From Chloroflexota bacterium (GTDB lineage: Bacteria > Chloroflexota > Dehalococcoidia > Lucifugimonadales > UBA3495): a DNA stretch of 35,658 nucleotides. Each line of letters starts with the position of its first letter. The stretch's first letter is position 1. Location of the stretch: assembly GCA_022568195.1 (NCBI GenBank), contig JADFFS010000018.1:1-35658 (forward strand), read 5' to 3'. The translations under genes and the position numbers were made by a program. Shown piece by piece: positions 22,530-29,566 of the stretch. The notes beneath the pieces were generated by a model. It was not told the origin of the DNA, did no database searches, and worked only from the letters and a program-made list of their open reading frames with translations.

Positions 22530-23510
22530 CTAGACGTCTTCAGGCGCCGAGGCTGGTTGGTCGGAGCCCTCCGCCCCCGTCTCGACTTTCTCCACTGCGG
22601 GCCGTTCTTCAAAGTCAATCAGCCCCACAGTTTGTTGCCGGGCCTCGTCCGACATTTCAAGCTCGTCGTCTTCGATTAACTCCAAGGCTTCCCGCCGGGC
22701 TTGTTCCGCCAGCTCTAACTCCTCTTGTTCGGCCAGCAGCATCGCTTCCCGTTGAGCCGTGCCTTCCAAGACCGCCGAGGCCATCCTGCCGGCAAACAAC
22801 CGGATGGAACGCACCGCATCGTCGTTGCCGGGAATGACGTGGCCGACCTTGTAAGGATCGCAGTCGGTATCCACGATGGCGAAGATCTCTACTCCCATCC
22901 TCCGGCCTTCGGCAATGCAAATGTCCTCTTTACCTATATCGATCACAAACATGGCCTTGGGCAACTCAGTCATATCCCTCATGCCCAGGAAGTACTTCTC
23001 CAGGCGGTTAAGCTTGTCCCTTAGCTTCACACCTTCTTTTTTGGGCAGCACACGGAAGTATCCCTGGTCGCGTTTTTGCTGCAACTCCAGCATGTAGTTG
23101 ATCCGGGTGCGAATAGTCTGGAAGTTGGTCAGGGTTCCGCCCAGCCAGCGCTGGTTGACGTACCACATGCCACACCGCTCGGCTTCGCTCTGGACGACCT
23201 CCTGAGCCTGCCTCTTGGTGCCCACAAACAGGACCTTGCCGCCGTTGGCCACCAGCTCGACCATGGCGCGATAGGCTTCATTCATCAAGCCCAGGGTTTG
23301 CTGAAGGTCAATGATGTGAATCCCATTGCGTTGGGTGAAGATATACCGCTTCATCTGGGGGTTCCAACGCCGGGTCTGGTGTCCGAAGTGAACGCCCGCT
23401 TCCAGAAGCGATTTCATCGTCAGCGGCTCCCTGGCGGGAGCCGGGCGCGCTTCTGCCGGGCGCGCTTCTGCGGGGCGTTCTTCTGCCGGCCGGTCTACAG
23501 CCTGTACCAT
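22530..23510 (-). CDS. rpsB: 30S ribosomal protein S2 with repeat-rich N-terminus and acidic tail
   Basis: 326 aa from ATG 23510 (CAGGAATAT upstream), against about 240 usual. The S2 core starts at residue 32: MKSLLEAGVHFGHQTRRWNP, then 'GIHIIDLQQTL', 'GGKVLFVGTKRQAQ', 'WLGGTLTNFQTI' and 'AIVDTDCDPYKVGHVIPGNDDA'. Before it is a run of RPAEA-type repeats (residues 7-26), and after it a tail of about 100 residues rich in Glu. AGGGAG also lies 9 nt before Met32, so a second, conventional start is possible and two forms might be made. S2 binds the 30S late in assembly. It is the first gene of the series down to proS. Confidence 0.95.
   Translation of the reverse strand: MVQAVDRPAEERPAEARPAEARPAPAREPLTMKSLLEAGVHFGHQTRRWNPQMKRYIFTQRNGIHIIDLQQTLGLMNEAYRAMVELVANGGKVLFVGTKRQAQEVVQSEAERCGMWYVNQRWLGGTLTNFQTIRTRINYMLELQQKRDQGYFRVLPKKEGVKLRDKLNRLEKYFLGMRDMTELPKAMFVIDIGKEDICIAEGRRMGVEIFAIVDTDCDPYKVGHVIPGNDDAVRSIRLFAGRMASAVLEGTAQREAMLLAEQEELELAEQARREALELIEDDELEMSDEARQQTVGLIDFEERPAVEKVETGAEGSDQPASAPEDV
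23433..23492 (-). repeat. 15-bp repeats encoding RPAEA units in rpsB
   Basis: Four in-frame 15-bp units encode RPAEE, RPAEA, RPAEA and RPAPA. Two of them are identical in DNA, pointing to recent slippage-type expansion. Confidence 0.8.
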
Positions 23511-23700
23511 ATATTCCTGCCTTTCCACTCCACTCTTTGGATTCGGTGCCCTATCCCCTTGAGTCCCGCTAATGTCGTTTCCCTTAAGTAGGCCCAAGTA
23601 TACGGAAAGCCGCCTCTCTATCGATGCGGGATGCGCTGGCAATGCGGGGTGCGCCGGTTCCCCATCAAGGGACCGTCACAGGGCAAATTGCCGTACGCCG

Positions 23701-23729
23701 AGTATATCACAGGCTCCATAGGCCAGCAA
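23701..23729 (-). promoter_or_regulatory. Promoter of the rpsB-tsf-pyrH-frr series
   Basis: On the minus strand TTGCTG (23729-23724), a 17-nt spacer and TATACT (23706-23701), with TG one base upstream of the -10 (extended -10), form a strong promoter. The start is predicted near 23694, leaving a long leader of about 185 nt before rpsB ATG 23510. The leader has no recognised riboswitch but is long enough to carry S2-type autoregulation. Confidence 0.75.
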
Positions 23730-23760
23730 TCTCAAGGGCCTTGCCCGTTCAGAGATTATT

Positions 23761-24267
23761 TTAGGCCAATTCCATGGCGACCCTTACCCCGTTCAGCAAC
23801 ACCGCGCCGTAGACCCCAGCCAACAGATCGTCGGCCATGATGCCCAAGCCCCCGGGCAAGCGCTCCAGTTTACGGATCGGCCAGGGCTTCCAAATATCCA
23901 GAACCCGAAAGCAGCAGAACGCCGCCACCAACCAAAGCCAGGGGAAGGTTTTGGGCAGCAACAAGCAGGTCACCCACATACCCACGAACTCGTCCCACAC
24001 GGCCCGCCGGGGGTCGGGGTCGCCGGGACCTATCAGCCTTCCGCAGGCCCAAACCCCCAAGGGGAATCCGGCGACGATCATGAGTGTCAGCCCGTAGGAG
24101 AGGCCGTCGAAAGGGGTAGCCCAGTAGACCAACAAGGCCGCCAGACTGCCGGCGGTGGCGGGGGCAATTGGAGCCAGGCCCGTGCCCAAACCTGTCCCGA
24201 TCAACCAGGCCAACCGAGACTGGGCTTCATTAAAAAACGGAAAAAACCGGCTGGTCCGGTCACCCAT
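23761..24267 (-). CDS. pgpA: Phosphatidylglycerophosphatase A-type membrane protein
   Basis: 168 aa. PgpA removes phosphate from phosphatidylglycerol phosphate. 'GTGLAPIAPATAGSLAALLVYW' corresponds to the family's 'G.G..P.APGT.GSL' (Gly-Thr here Ala-Thr). 'VWDEFVGMWVTCLLLP' is the catalytic 'DE..G' segment, followed by 'FCCFRVLDIWKPWPI' and 'GGLGIMADDLLAGVYGAVLLN' with the conserved Asp-Asp. Four hydrophobic segments are visible. The start overlaps the end of the metallopeptidase gene by 8 nt. It completes the lipid branch that CdsA begins. Confidence 0.9.
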   Translation of the reverse strand: MGDRTSRFFPFFNEAQSRLAWLIGTGLGTGLAPIAPATAGSLAALLVYWATPFDGLSYGLTLMIVAGFPLGVWACGRLIGPGDPDPRRAVWDEFVGMWVTCLLLPKTFPWLWLVAAFCCFRVLDIWKPWPIRKLERLPGGLGIMADDLLAGVYGAVLLNGVRVAMELA

Positions 24268-24640
24268 ATCCCAGGCGCTCCAGGTCTTCCTCGCTCATTC
24301 CCAGGTAATGGCCTATCTCGTGCCAAAGGGTGACCCTGATCTCTCGTTCCGCCTCTGAGCGGCTTGAACAACTCCGCAAAATGGGCTGCCGGAAAATGGT
24401 TATCCGGTCGGGCAAGGCGGGCTCAGGGCCCTCACGTTCAGGAAGGGGGACACCGGTATACAGGCCGAACAAAGTGCCGGAGTTTCCACCTGGAACTCCC
24501 ATGTCGTCCAGGTCTCCAGGGTCCGGCCAATCTTCTACCGCTATATCCAGGTTGCGCAGGGCGGATTTCACCGATGGTGGAACATGCCGGTAGGCCTGGC
24601 GTACCAACCGCGTGAACTCCCGGCGGGAAAGGTGGATCAA
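24260..24640 (-). CDS. Minimal zincin-like metallopeptidase-family protein
   Basis: 126 aa from TTG 24640, which overlaps the nfo stop as TTGA. The open frame extends to 24979, but that part is antisense-like sequence within nfo. The C-terminal motif 'EIRVTLWHEIGHYLGMSEEDLERLGYG' contains HEIGH plus a downstream Asp/Glu cluster, the mark of the small zinc metallopeptidase-like family (formerly DUF1025/DUF1025-like, 'possibl zinc metallopeptidase'). The upstream part, 'LYTGVPLPEREGPEPALPDRITIFRQPI', also fits that family. Substrates are unknown. There is no Shine-Dalgarno sequence before the TTG, so it depends on coupling to nfo. Confidence 0.85.
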   Translation of the reverse strand: MIHLSRREFTRLVRQAYRHVPPSVKSALRNLDIAVEDWPDPGDLDDMGVPGGNSGTLFGLYTGVPLPEREGPEPALPDRITIFRQPILRSCSSRSEAEREIRVTLWHEIGHYLGMSEEDLERLGYG

Positions 24641-25494
24641 CTGTCTAGACCAACCCGTTGGCGGATGGATTTCAAGATATCGATGTTCCGTTGGTCCGGC
24701 CCCTTGCCCTCGAAGCCGGGCACCTCCAGGATAAAGGGCACGTCGCGAAAGGCAGGATGGCCCATGATGGTGGCAAAGCCCGACTCTCCTATAAAGCCCT
24801 CCCCGATGTTGTCGTGGCGGTCTACCCCGGACCCGCAGGGCCGCTTGGAGTCGTTGGCGTGGACAATTAACAGTTTGGACAAGCCGATGGCATCTTCGAA
24901 CTGGCCGATCATCTCCTCTATTCCCGGGCCCGTGGCCAAGTCGTACCCGGCAGCAAAACTGTGTTGGGTATCCAAGCAAACACCAAGCCGTGGATTATCT
25001 ACCGCCTCAATGATTCCGCCCAGTTCTTTAAAATCAGCGCCGATGTGCTGTCCCATGCCGGCCATATTTTCCACCGCCAGGTAAGGCCCGGCCGGGGAGT
25101 TTTCCAACACCCGCTGGATCGCGGCCACGCACTGGGGCAGGATAGCTTCGTAGCCGGCTCCTTTGTGGCTGCCCGGATGGAAGACCACACCCCTGGCGCC
25201 GATGTCGGCGGCCAGATGCATGTAGTTGATCAGCGATTGAACGCCTTTTTCCACGAGGGTATCGTCGGAGGATCCCAGATTGACCAGGTAAATGGCGTGG
25301 AGAAAAACGGGGCCCATATTCGTCTCCTCCATCTCACGACGGAAGGTCTCGACCTCTTCCTTGGGCGCCGGTTTGAACGCCCAACCCTGGGGAGAAGAGC
25401 CAAATATCTGGAGAGCCTCGCAACCGATTTCCACACCACGGGCCACGGCCTTGCTGATGCCTCCAGCGGTGGAAACGTGAGCGCCTATCTGCAT
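24637..25494 (-). CDS. nfo: Endonuclease IV (apurinic/apyrimidinic endonuclease)
   Basis: 285 aa, normal length. Nfo cuts 5' of abasic sites using three zinc ions in a TIM barrel. 'MQIGAHVSTAGGISKAVARG' and 'ALQIFGSSPQGW' open the fold. Metal ligands follow in 'FHPGSHKG', 'YLAVENMAGMGQ', 'LGVCLDTQHSFAAGYD' and 'VHANDSKRPCGSGVDRHDNIGEG', and the protein closes with 'FILEVPGFEGKG'. GGGAGGT lies rather far upstream (about 13 nt) of ATG 25494. It heads a three-gene unit with the metallopeptidase-like gene and pgpA. Its upstream region carries the heptamer repeat element. Confidence 0.97.
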   Translation of the reverse strand: MQIGAHVSTAGGISKAVARGVEIGCEALQIFGSSPQGWAFKPAPKEEVETFRREMEETNMGPVFLHAIYLVNLGSSDDTLVEKGVQSLINYMHLAADIGARGVVFHPGSHKGAGYEAILPQCVAAIQRVLENSPAGPYLAVENMAGMGQHIGADFKELGGIIEAVDNPRLGVCLDTQHSFAAGYDLATGPGIEEMIGQFEDAIGLSKLLIVHANDSKRPCGSGVDRHDNIGEGFIGESGFATIMGHPAFRDVPFILEVPGFEGKGPDQRNIDILKSIRQRVGLDS

Positions 25495-25521
25495 GAGTGA
25501 GTTCTGACCTCCCTTGGAGGA

Positions 25522-25680
25522 ATCAGCCGTCAGCTGTCAGCATTCAGGCTTGAATTGGTCAGGGGCAACAATCGTTGGCGCCGTCGCGTGTCATGCGATT
25601 CCCACCCGCCTCATCCCAAACTTCCGTCCAGAGCCGCCGGCGGCTATCGGCTAATTGCTGACGGCTGACGGCTGACGGCT
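25522..25680. repeat. Short element bounded by inverted heptamer repeats
   Basis: The right end (25657-25680) is GCTGACG three times in tandem plus GCT. The left end (25525-25543) carries the same heptamer inverted (AGCCGTCAGC, TGTCAGC). About 115 nt lie between, without coding frame. The arrangement resembles a small non-autonomous repeat (MITE- or REP-like) inserted between the divergent nfo and dehydrogenase genes. No second full copy is seen in the window and no target-site duplication was identified. Confidence 0.6.
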
Positions 25681-25702
25681 CCAATTATACGGCAGCCAAA
25701 GA

Positions 25703-25731
25703 TTGGCAGTGCAAGGCACCGAAGCTATAAT
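25703..25731 (+). promoter_or_regulatory. Near-consensus promoter with almost no leader before the dehydrogenase
   Basis: TTGGCA (25703-25708), a 17-nt spacer and a perfect TATAAT (25726-25731) form a strong promoter. The predicted start (about 25738) is only about 2 nt before ATG 25740, and no Shine-Dalgarno sequence is present, so the mRNA is probably leaderless. Confidence 0.75.
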
Positions 25732-25739
25732 CCCCAGAC

Positions 25740-26774
25740 ATGATGCGCGCGCTGATTTTGGAACAAACAGGCCGGCCCCCGAAGCTGTCCGTGCACGAGG
25801 TTCCTGTGCCTGTCCCCGGACCGGGAGAGGTATTGGTCCAAGTGGCTGCTTGCGGGTTTTGCCACCACGACCTCCTGGTGATGGCCGGTGTGCTACGCCG
25901 GGGCGTGAAGCCTGGCGGCATCCTGGGCCACGAAATCAGCGGCGTGGTGGCCGGGCTAGGAGAAGGCGTTAGTGGATTTCAAGAGGGCGGCCACGTGGTC
26001 AGCCTATTGACCAACGCCTGCGGCCGGTGTGACCGCTGCCGCCAGGGTCGGGAACACCGGTGCCGCCAGGGAGAGGGCATCGGCCACGGACGAGACGGAG
26101 GGTTTGCTGAGTACGTAGCCGTGTCCCAATTTACCCTGGCGCCAGTGCCCGCCGATATGGACTTAACCGGCGCAGCCTTGTTCGCGTGTCCCATGGGTGT
26201 AGCCATGCAGGCGGTGACCCAGGTGGCTCGGGTGACCCCCGGAGAAACCGTGGTAGTTACCGGGGCTGGCGGAGGGCTGGGCATCCACGCTTTGCAAGCT
26301 GCCGTGGCCCTGGGAAGCCGGGTGATAGCCGTCACGTCCTCGGAGGAAAAGCTGGGTCATCTGGCGCCGATGGGCGCCGAAGAGGTGCTACACACCAGCG
26401 AGTTGGATTTCAGCGAGATGGTTTTGGCCCTGACCGAAGATGAAGGCGCCGAGGTGGTAATTGACACCGTGGGCTCGCCGTTGTTCCCGTCCACGTGGCG
26501 CAGCCTGGCCCAATTTGGACGCTTGGTGCTGCTGGGGGAGGTGTCGGGGACGCCGGTGGAGCTTAGCCTGGCGGAGATAATATTCAAGGACGCCCAGGTA
26601 TTGGGCTCCTCGGGGGTGTCCCGGGCGGTGCTGGAACAGGTTGTGGCCATGGTATCCGAAGGCCGGTTGAAGCCAATTATCAGCCAGGTCCTGCCGCTGG
26701 AACAAGCCGCCACGGCCTTCGATATGTTGTCCAACCGCCGGGTCCTGGGCCGTCTGGCCCTTACCGCCCGATGA
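25740..26774 (+). CDS. Zinc-dependent alcohol dehydrogenase-family (MDR) oxidoreductase
   Basis: 344 aa. The catalytic-zinc site shows Cys38 (ACGFCHHD), His64-Glu65 (GHEISG) and probably Cys150. The four structural-zinc Cys are 94, 97, 100 and 108 (CGRCDRCRQGREHRC). The NAD(P) fold has GAGGGLG at 175-181 with a Ser-Ser at the end of strand beta2 (VTSSEEKL). This is the pattern of medium-chain dehydrogenases, including alcohol dehydrogenases and acryloyl-CoA-reductase-like enzymes, and the substrate is not determined. A second ATG follows at once (25743). It is transcribed alone, and its end overlaps the convergent secF by 14 nt with no terminator between. Confidence 0.88.
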   Translation: MMRALILEQTGRPPKLSVHEVPVPVPGPGEVLVQVAACGFCHHDLLVMAGVLRRGVKPGGILGHEISGVVAGLGEGVSGFQEGGHVVSLLTNACGRCDRCRQGREHRCRQGEGIGHGRDGGFAEYVAVSQFTLAPVPADMDLTGAALFACPMGVAMQAVTQVARVTPGETVVVTGAGGGLGIHALQAAVALGSRVIAVTSSEEKLGHLAPMGAEEVLHTSELDFSEMVLALTEDEGAEVVIDTVGSPLFPSTWRSLAQFGRLVLLGEVSGTPVELSLAEIIFKDAQVLGSSGVSRAVLEQVVAMVSEGRLKPIISQVLPLEQAATAFDMLSNRRVLGRLALTAR

Positions 26775-27768
26775 GACTCATAAAGGTAGCCCCAATGGTA
26801 GTAGCAGCAGCCGAGGCAGTCCTTCCCCGGCGGCGCAGGAACCCGCCGATTTCCCCGCGTTCCCAGATCACCAGGTATTGGCTGGCTATGAAGATGGAGC
26901 TGTAAGTTCCTGCCACCACGCCGACGGCCACCACCAACAACAGCTCTCGTATGCTGGGTCCACCCATCAGCAGTAAGGCCAGCAGCACAAACAGGGTGGT
27001 GAAACTGGTATTCAGGGACCTCGCAACAGTGTCCATGATGCTCTGGTTGACCAGAGCGGCCAGCCCACGGTCCGGGTAGCGGATGACGTTCTCCCTTATC
27101 CGGTCGAAAACCACGATGGTGTCGTTTACGCTGTAGCCTGCGACAATCAGAACGCCCACGATAAACATGGAGTTGACCTCCATGTTTATGACTCTCCCCA
27201 AGATTGAAAATATGCCGATAACCAGGACGACGTCATGTACCAAGGCCAGTATGGCGCTGACTCCGTACCGGTAGGACTTGGGGACTCTCCGGAAAGCGTA
27301 CCAGATGTACAGCAGGATAAAGACCGACGCAGCAAGCACCGCCAAGATAGCATTGCGCACCGTTTCAGCGGCGATGATCGGCGACACCGAGTCAAATTGG
27401 ACCGACTCTATGGAGGCCACGAACCGGTCCAAGTCCTGTTGAATGGTCTCGCGCTCGGAGAGGTCCTCTCCTCCCGCTTCTGGGGGCAACTCCCTGATGC
27501 GTATGAACACGGCACGGGCGCCTATCTTCTGGATCAATGCCTCGGGGTAACCCAACTGGTCCATTCGCTCTTGGACCTGTCTCTCGGTCACCTTCGATTC
27601 GAAGGTCACCTGCAATGCCGAACCGCTGGTGAAGTCGATGCCGGGATTCAGCCCGGAGCCCCCGGACACCCAGCCGCCGGGCGGGATTATCAATGACACC
27701 AGGCCAGGCAGAATCAGCAGCGCCGAGAACAGGAAGTACCAGCCACGTTTTCCAACTATGTCTAACAC
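26761..27768 (-). CDS. secF: Protein translocase subunit SecF
   Basis: 335 aa. SecF works with SecD and uses proton motive force to help SecA-driven export. It has a first membrane helix (FLFSALLILPGLVSLIIPP), the P1-like periplasmic part with 'GIDFTSGSALQVTFE' (the family has 'GIDFxGG'), then five membrane helices with 'LVHDVVLVIGIFSILG', 'GYSVNDTIVVFDRIREN' and 'SLNTSFTTLFVLLALLLMGG'. The start is GTG 27768, two nt after the secD stop, with GGGAGGAGG in the end of secD. Its stop lies inside the convergent dehydrogenase gene. Confidence 0.96.
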   Translation of the reverse strand: MLDIVGKRGWYFLFSALLILPGLVSLIIPPGGWVSGGSGLNPGIDFTSGSALQVTFESKVTERQVQERMDQLGYPEALIQKIGARAVFIRIRELPPEAGGEDLSERETIQQDLDRFVASIESVQFDSVSPIIAAETVRNAILAVLAASVFILLYIWYAFRRVPKSYRYGVSAILALVHDVVLVIGIFSILGRVINMEVNSMFIVGVLIVAGYSVNDTIVVFDRIRENVIRYPDRGLAALVNQSIMDTVARSLNTSFTTLFVLLALLLMGGPSIRELLLVVAVGVVAGTYSSIFIASQYLVIWERGEIGGFLRRRGRTASAAATTIGATFMSLIGR

Positions 27769-27770
27769 GG

Positions 27771-29564
27771 TTAGCTGCCTCCTCCCACAGACTCAGAGGC
27801 ACGCTGAACGCGCTCCGGTGTGAACAGGGAGATGCGGCGGCTCAGACCGATCCAGGCTAGTACCTGCAAAAGGTTGCGGCTGACTACGACGGCGGTAAAC
27901 ATGCTCACCATCACTCCGATACCCAGGCTGATGGCGAATCCGGTGACCAAACCTCCACCTAGCCGGTCGCCGAACCAGATCAGGACCAAACAAGTGATCA
28001 AGGTGGAAACGTTGCCGTCCCTTATAGCGGGCCACGCCCGGTTGAATCCTACCTCCATTGAGGAGGACAGGGTTCGGCCGATACGCAGTTCTTCTTTCAT
28101 TCGCTCGAAAATAAGCACATTGGCGTCCACCGCCATACCGATGGACAGAATGAATCCACCGATGTGGGACAAGGTTAGGGTGATTGGAATCAACTTGAAA
28201 AGCGCCAGCACAATCAGCGAGTAGAAAACCAGCGACACGGTGGCTACCACCCCGGCCGCCCGGTAGTAGGCGATCATAAACACCATCACCAATCCCAGAC
28301 CCACCAATCCCGCTATCAAGCTCTGACGCAACGACTCGGACCCCAGCAAAGCATCCACGTCGCTTTCCTGAATGATCTTCAGAGGCACCGGCAGACGTCC
28401 TGATTCTAACTGAATGGACAGGGTCCGGGCTTCTTCGCGGGTGAAGGGGTCTAAGGAGCTCCCCGAGATCTGGCTGCGCCCGTCTCGGATCCAGACGCGG
28501 GCCACGGGAGCCAGCAATTCTTCGCCGTCCATGATTACCGCTATTCGTTTGGTGTTGACTCCGGCGATGCGCCGAGTCAGTTCTGAGAAAATTTCACTGC
28601 CCCGGTCATCGAACTGGATGTTGATCACCCATCCCACGCCGACGGGGTCGGTGGTGGCGAAGGCGTTGCGTAAATCGTCGCCGGTGAGGCCCAAATCCGC
28701 GTCGTTGAAGGTGGTACAAGAATCGTCGGAGCAGGTCCGCTCTTTGAACTCCAGCCGGGCGGTCTGGCCAATCAGGGCCTTGGCCTCGTCTATGCCGCTG
28801 GCAACGTCGAAGACTTGTAACGGACCTCCAGTCGTCGATTCCAGCGCGCTACGCAGTTCGGCCTGTCTTCGAAGGTTCAGAGTGCTAGTTGAGATTTTAA
28901 AGGACCGGCCGTCCTGTTGCTTGACGGCGGTTTCTCGCAGGTCCATCGCTTCTACAACGGCCAGCACCTCGGCGAGGGAAACCTGGTCAAGGAATTTGAT
29001 TCTGGTGATGGATCCGCTGGCTCCGGGAAGCTGGACGATGATACGGTCATCTCCGAAGCGTTGAATAATCGGCTCCTCAGTCCCAAAGAGGTTAACCCGC
29101 CGGTTGATGATATCCAGCACGCCCTCCATCTGGTCGTCGGTGGGGCTGGTGATGTCGGTAAACTGGAAGGATTCGAGGCTGCCGATTTTCGACTCAAGAG
29201 TGGTCCGGACCTGCTCCCGTGTATCCACATCCAGGAGGGCGGACCTGATGGAGTAAACCCTCGGGCTCCTGGTTACAACCGACGAAGGCACGTCCAACTC
29301 GTTGAGCGCCTCGTTGATGTCCCGGGCCTCCACGTCGTCGGTGAAGGTTACGTCGATGCGTGTTCCCGTGTCCGCCTGGTACACCAGGTGCCCGCCGCCA
29401 CGCAGGTCCAGTCCCAGCTTGAGGCCCAGGGGACCGGTGCCGCCCCGTTCCAAGGCTGGAAACCCCGGAAGATCGATGTTGATCTCTTGGAACCCCAATG
29501 CCGCTATCGAGGCCCCCAGGATCAGCAGCACCAGGATGGATAGCCGGATACTACGCGCCCGCAT
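27771..29564 (-). CDS. secD: Protein translocase subunit SecD
   Basis: 597 aa. 'LGLDLRGGGHLVYQ' near residue 50 is the D1 motif. A large periplasmic region follows, with 'DIINRRVNLFGTEEPIIQRFGDDRIIVQLPG' and 'GRSQISGSSLDPFTREEARTLSIQLESGRLPVPL'. The membrane half shows 'GLVGLGLVMVFMIAYYRAAG', 'LTLSHIGGFILSIGMAVDANVLIFERMKEELR' with the conserved Asp-Ala-Asn, and 'VSTLITCLVLIWFGD'. It sits between cca and secF, with two nt to each, so the three are one transcript. Confidence 0.96.
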   Translation of the reverse strand: MRARSIRLSILVLLILGASIAALGFQEINIDLPGFPALERGGTGPLGLKLGLDLRGGGHLVYQADTGTRIDVTFTDDVEARDINEALNELDVPSSVVTRSPRVYSIRSALLDVDTREQVRTTLESKIGSLESFQFTDITSPTDDQMEGVLDIINRRVNLFGTEEPIIQRFGDDRIIVQLPGASGSITRIKFLDQVSLAEVLAVVEAMDLRETAVKQQDGRSFKISTSTLNLRRQAELRSALESTTGGPLQVFDVASGIDEAKALIGQTARLEFKERTCSDDSCTTFNDADLGLTGDDLRNAFATTDPVGVGWVINIQFDDRGSEIFSELTRRIAGVNTKRIAVIMDGEELLAPVARVWIRDGRSQISGSSLDPFTREEARTLSIQLESGRLPVPLKIIQESDVDALLGSESLRQSLIAGLVGLGLVMVFMIAYYRAAGVVATVSLVFYSLIVLALFKLIPITLTLSHIGGFILSIGMAVDANVLIFERMKEELRIGRTLSSSMEVGFNRAWPAIRDGNVSTLITCLVLIWFGDRLGGGLVTGFAISLGIGVMVSMFTAVVVSRNLLQVLAWIGLSRRISLFTPERVQRASESVGGGS

Positions 29565-29566
29565 CG

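Noticed and set aside
24641-24979. N-terminal extension of the zincin-like gene
   Set aside because: Falls inside nfo in another frame, is Arg/Gly/Cys-rich, and the TTG overlapping the nfo stop gives a normal-length family member.
25657-25680. Heptamer tandem array considered as a CRISPR remnant
   Set aside because: Units are 7 bp without spacers, and no cas genes are present.
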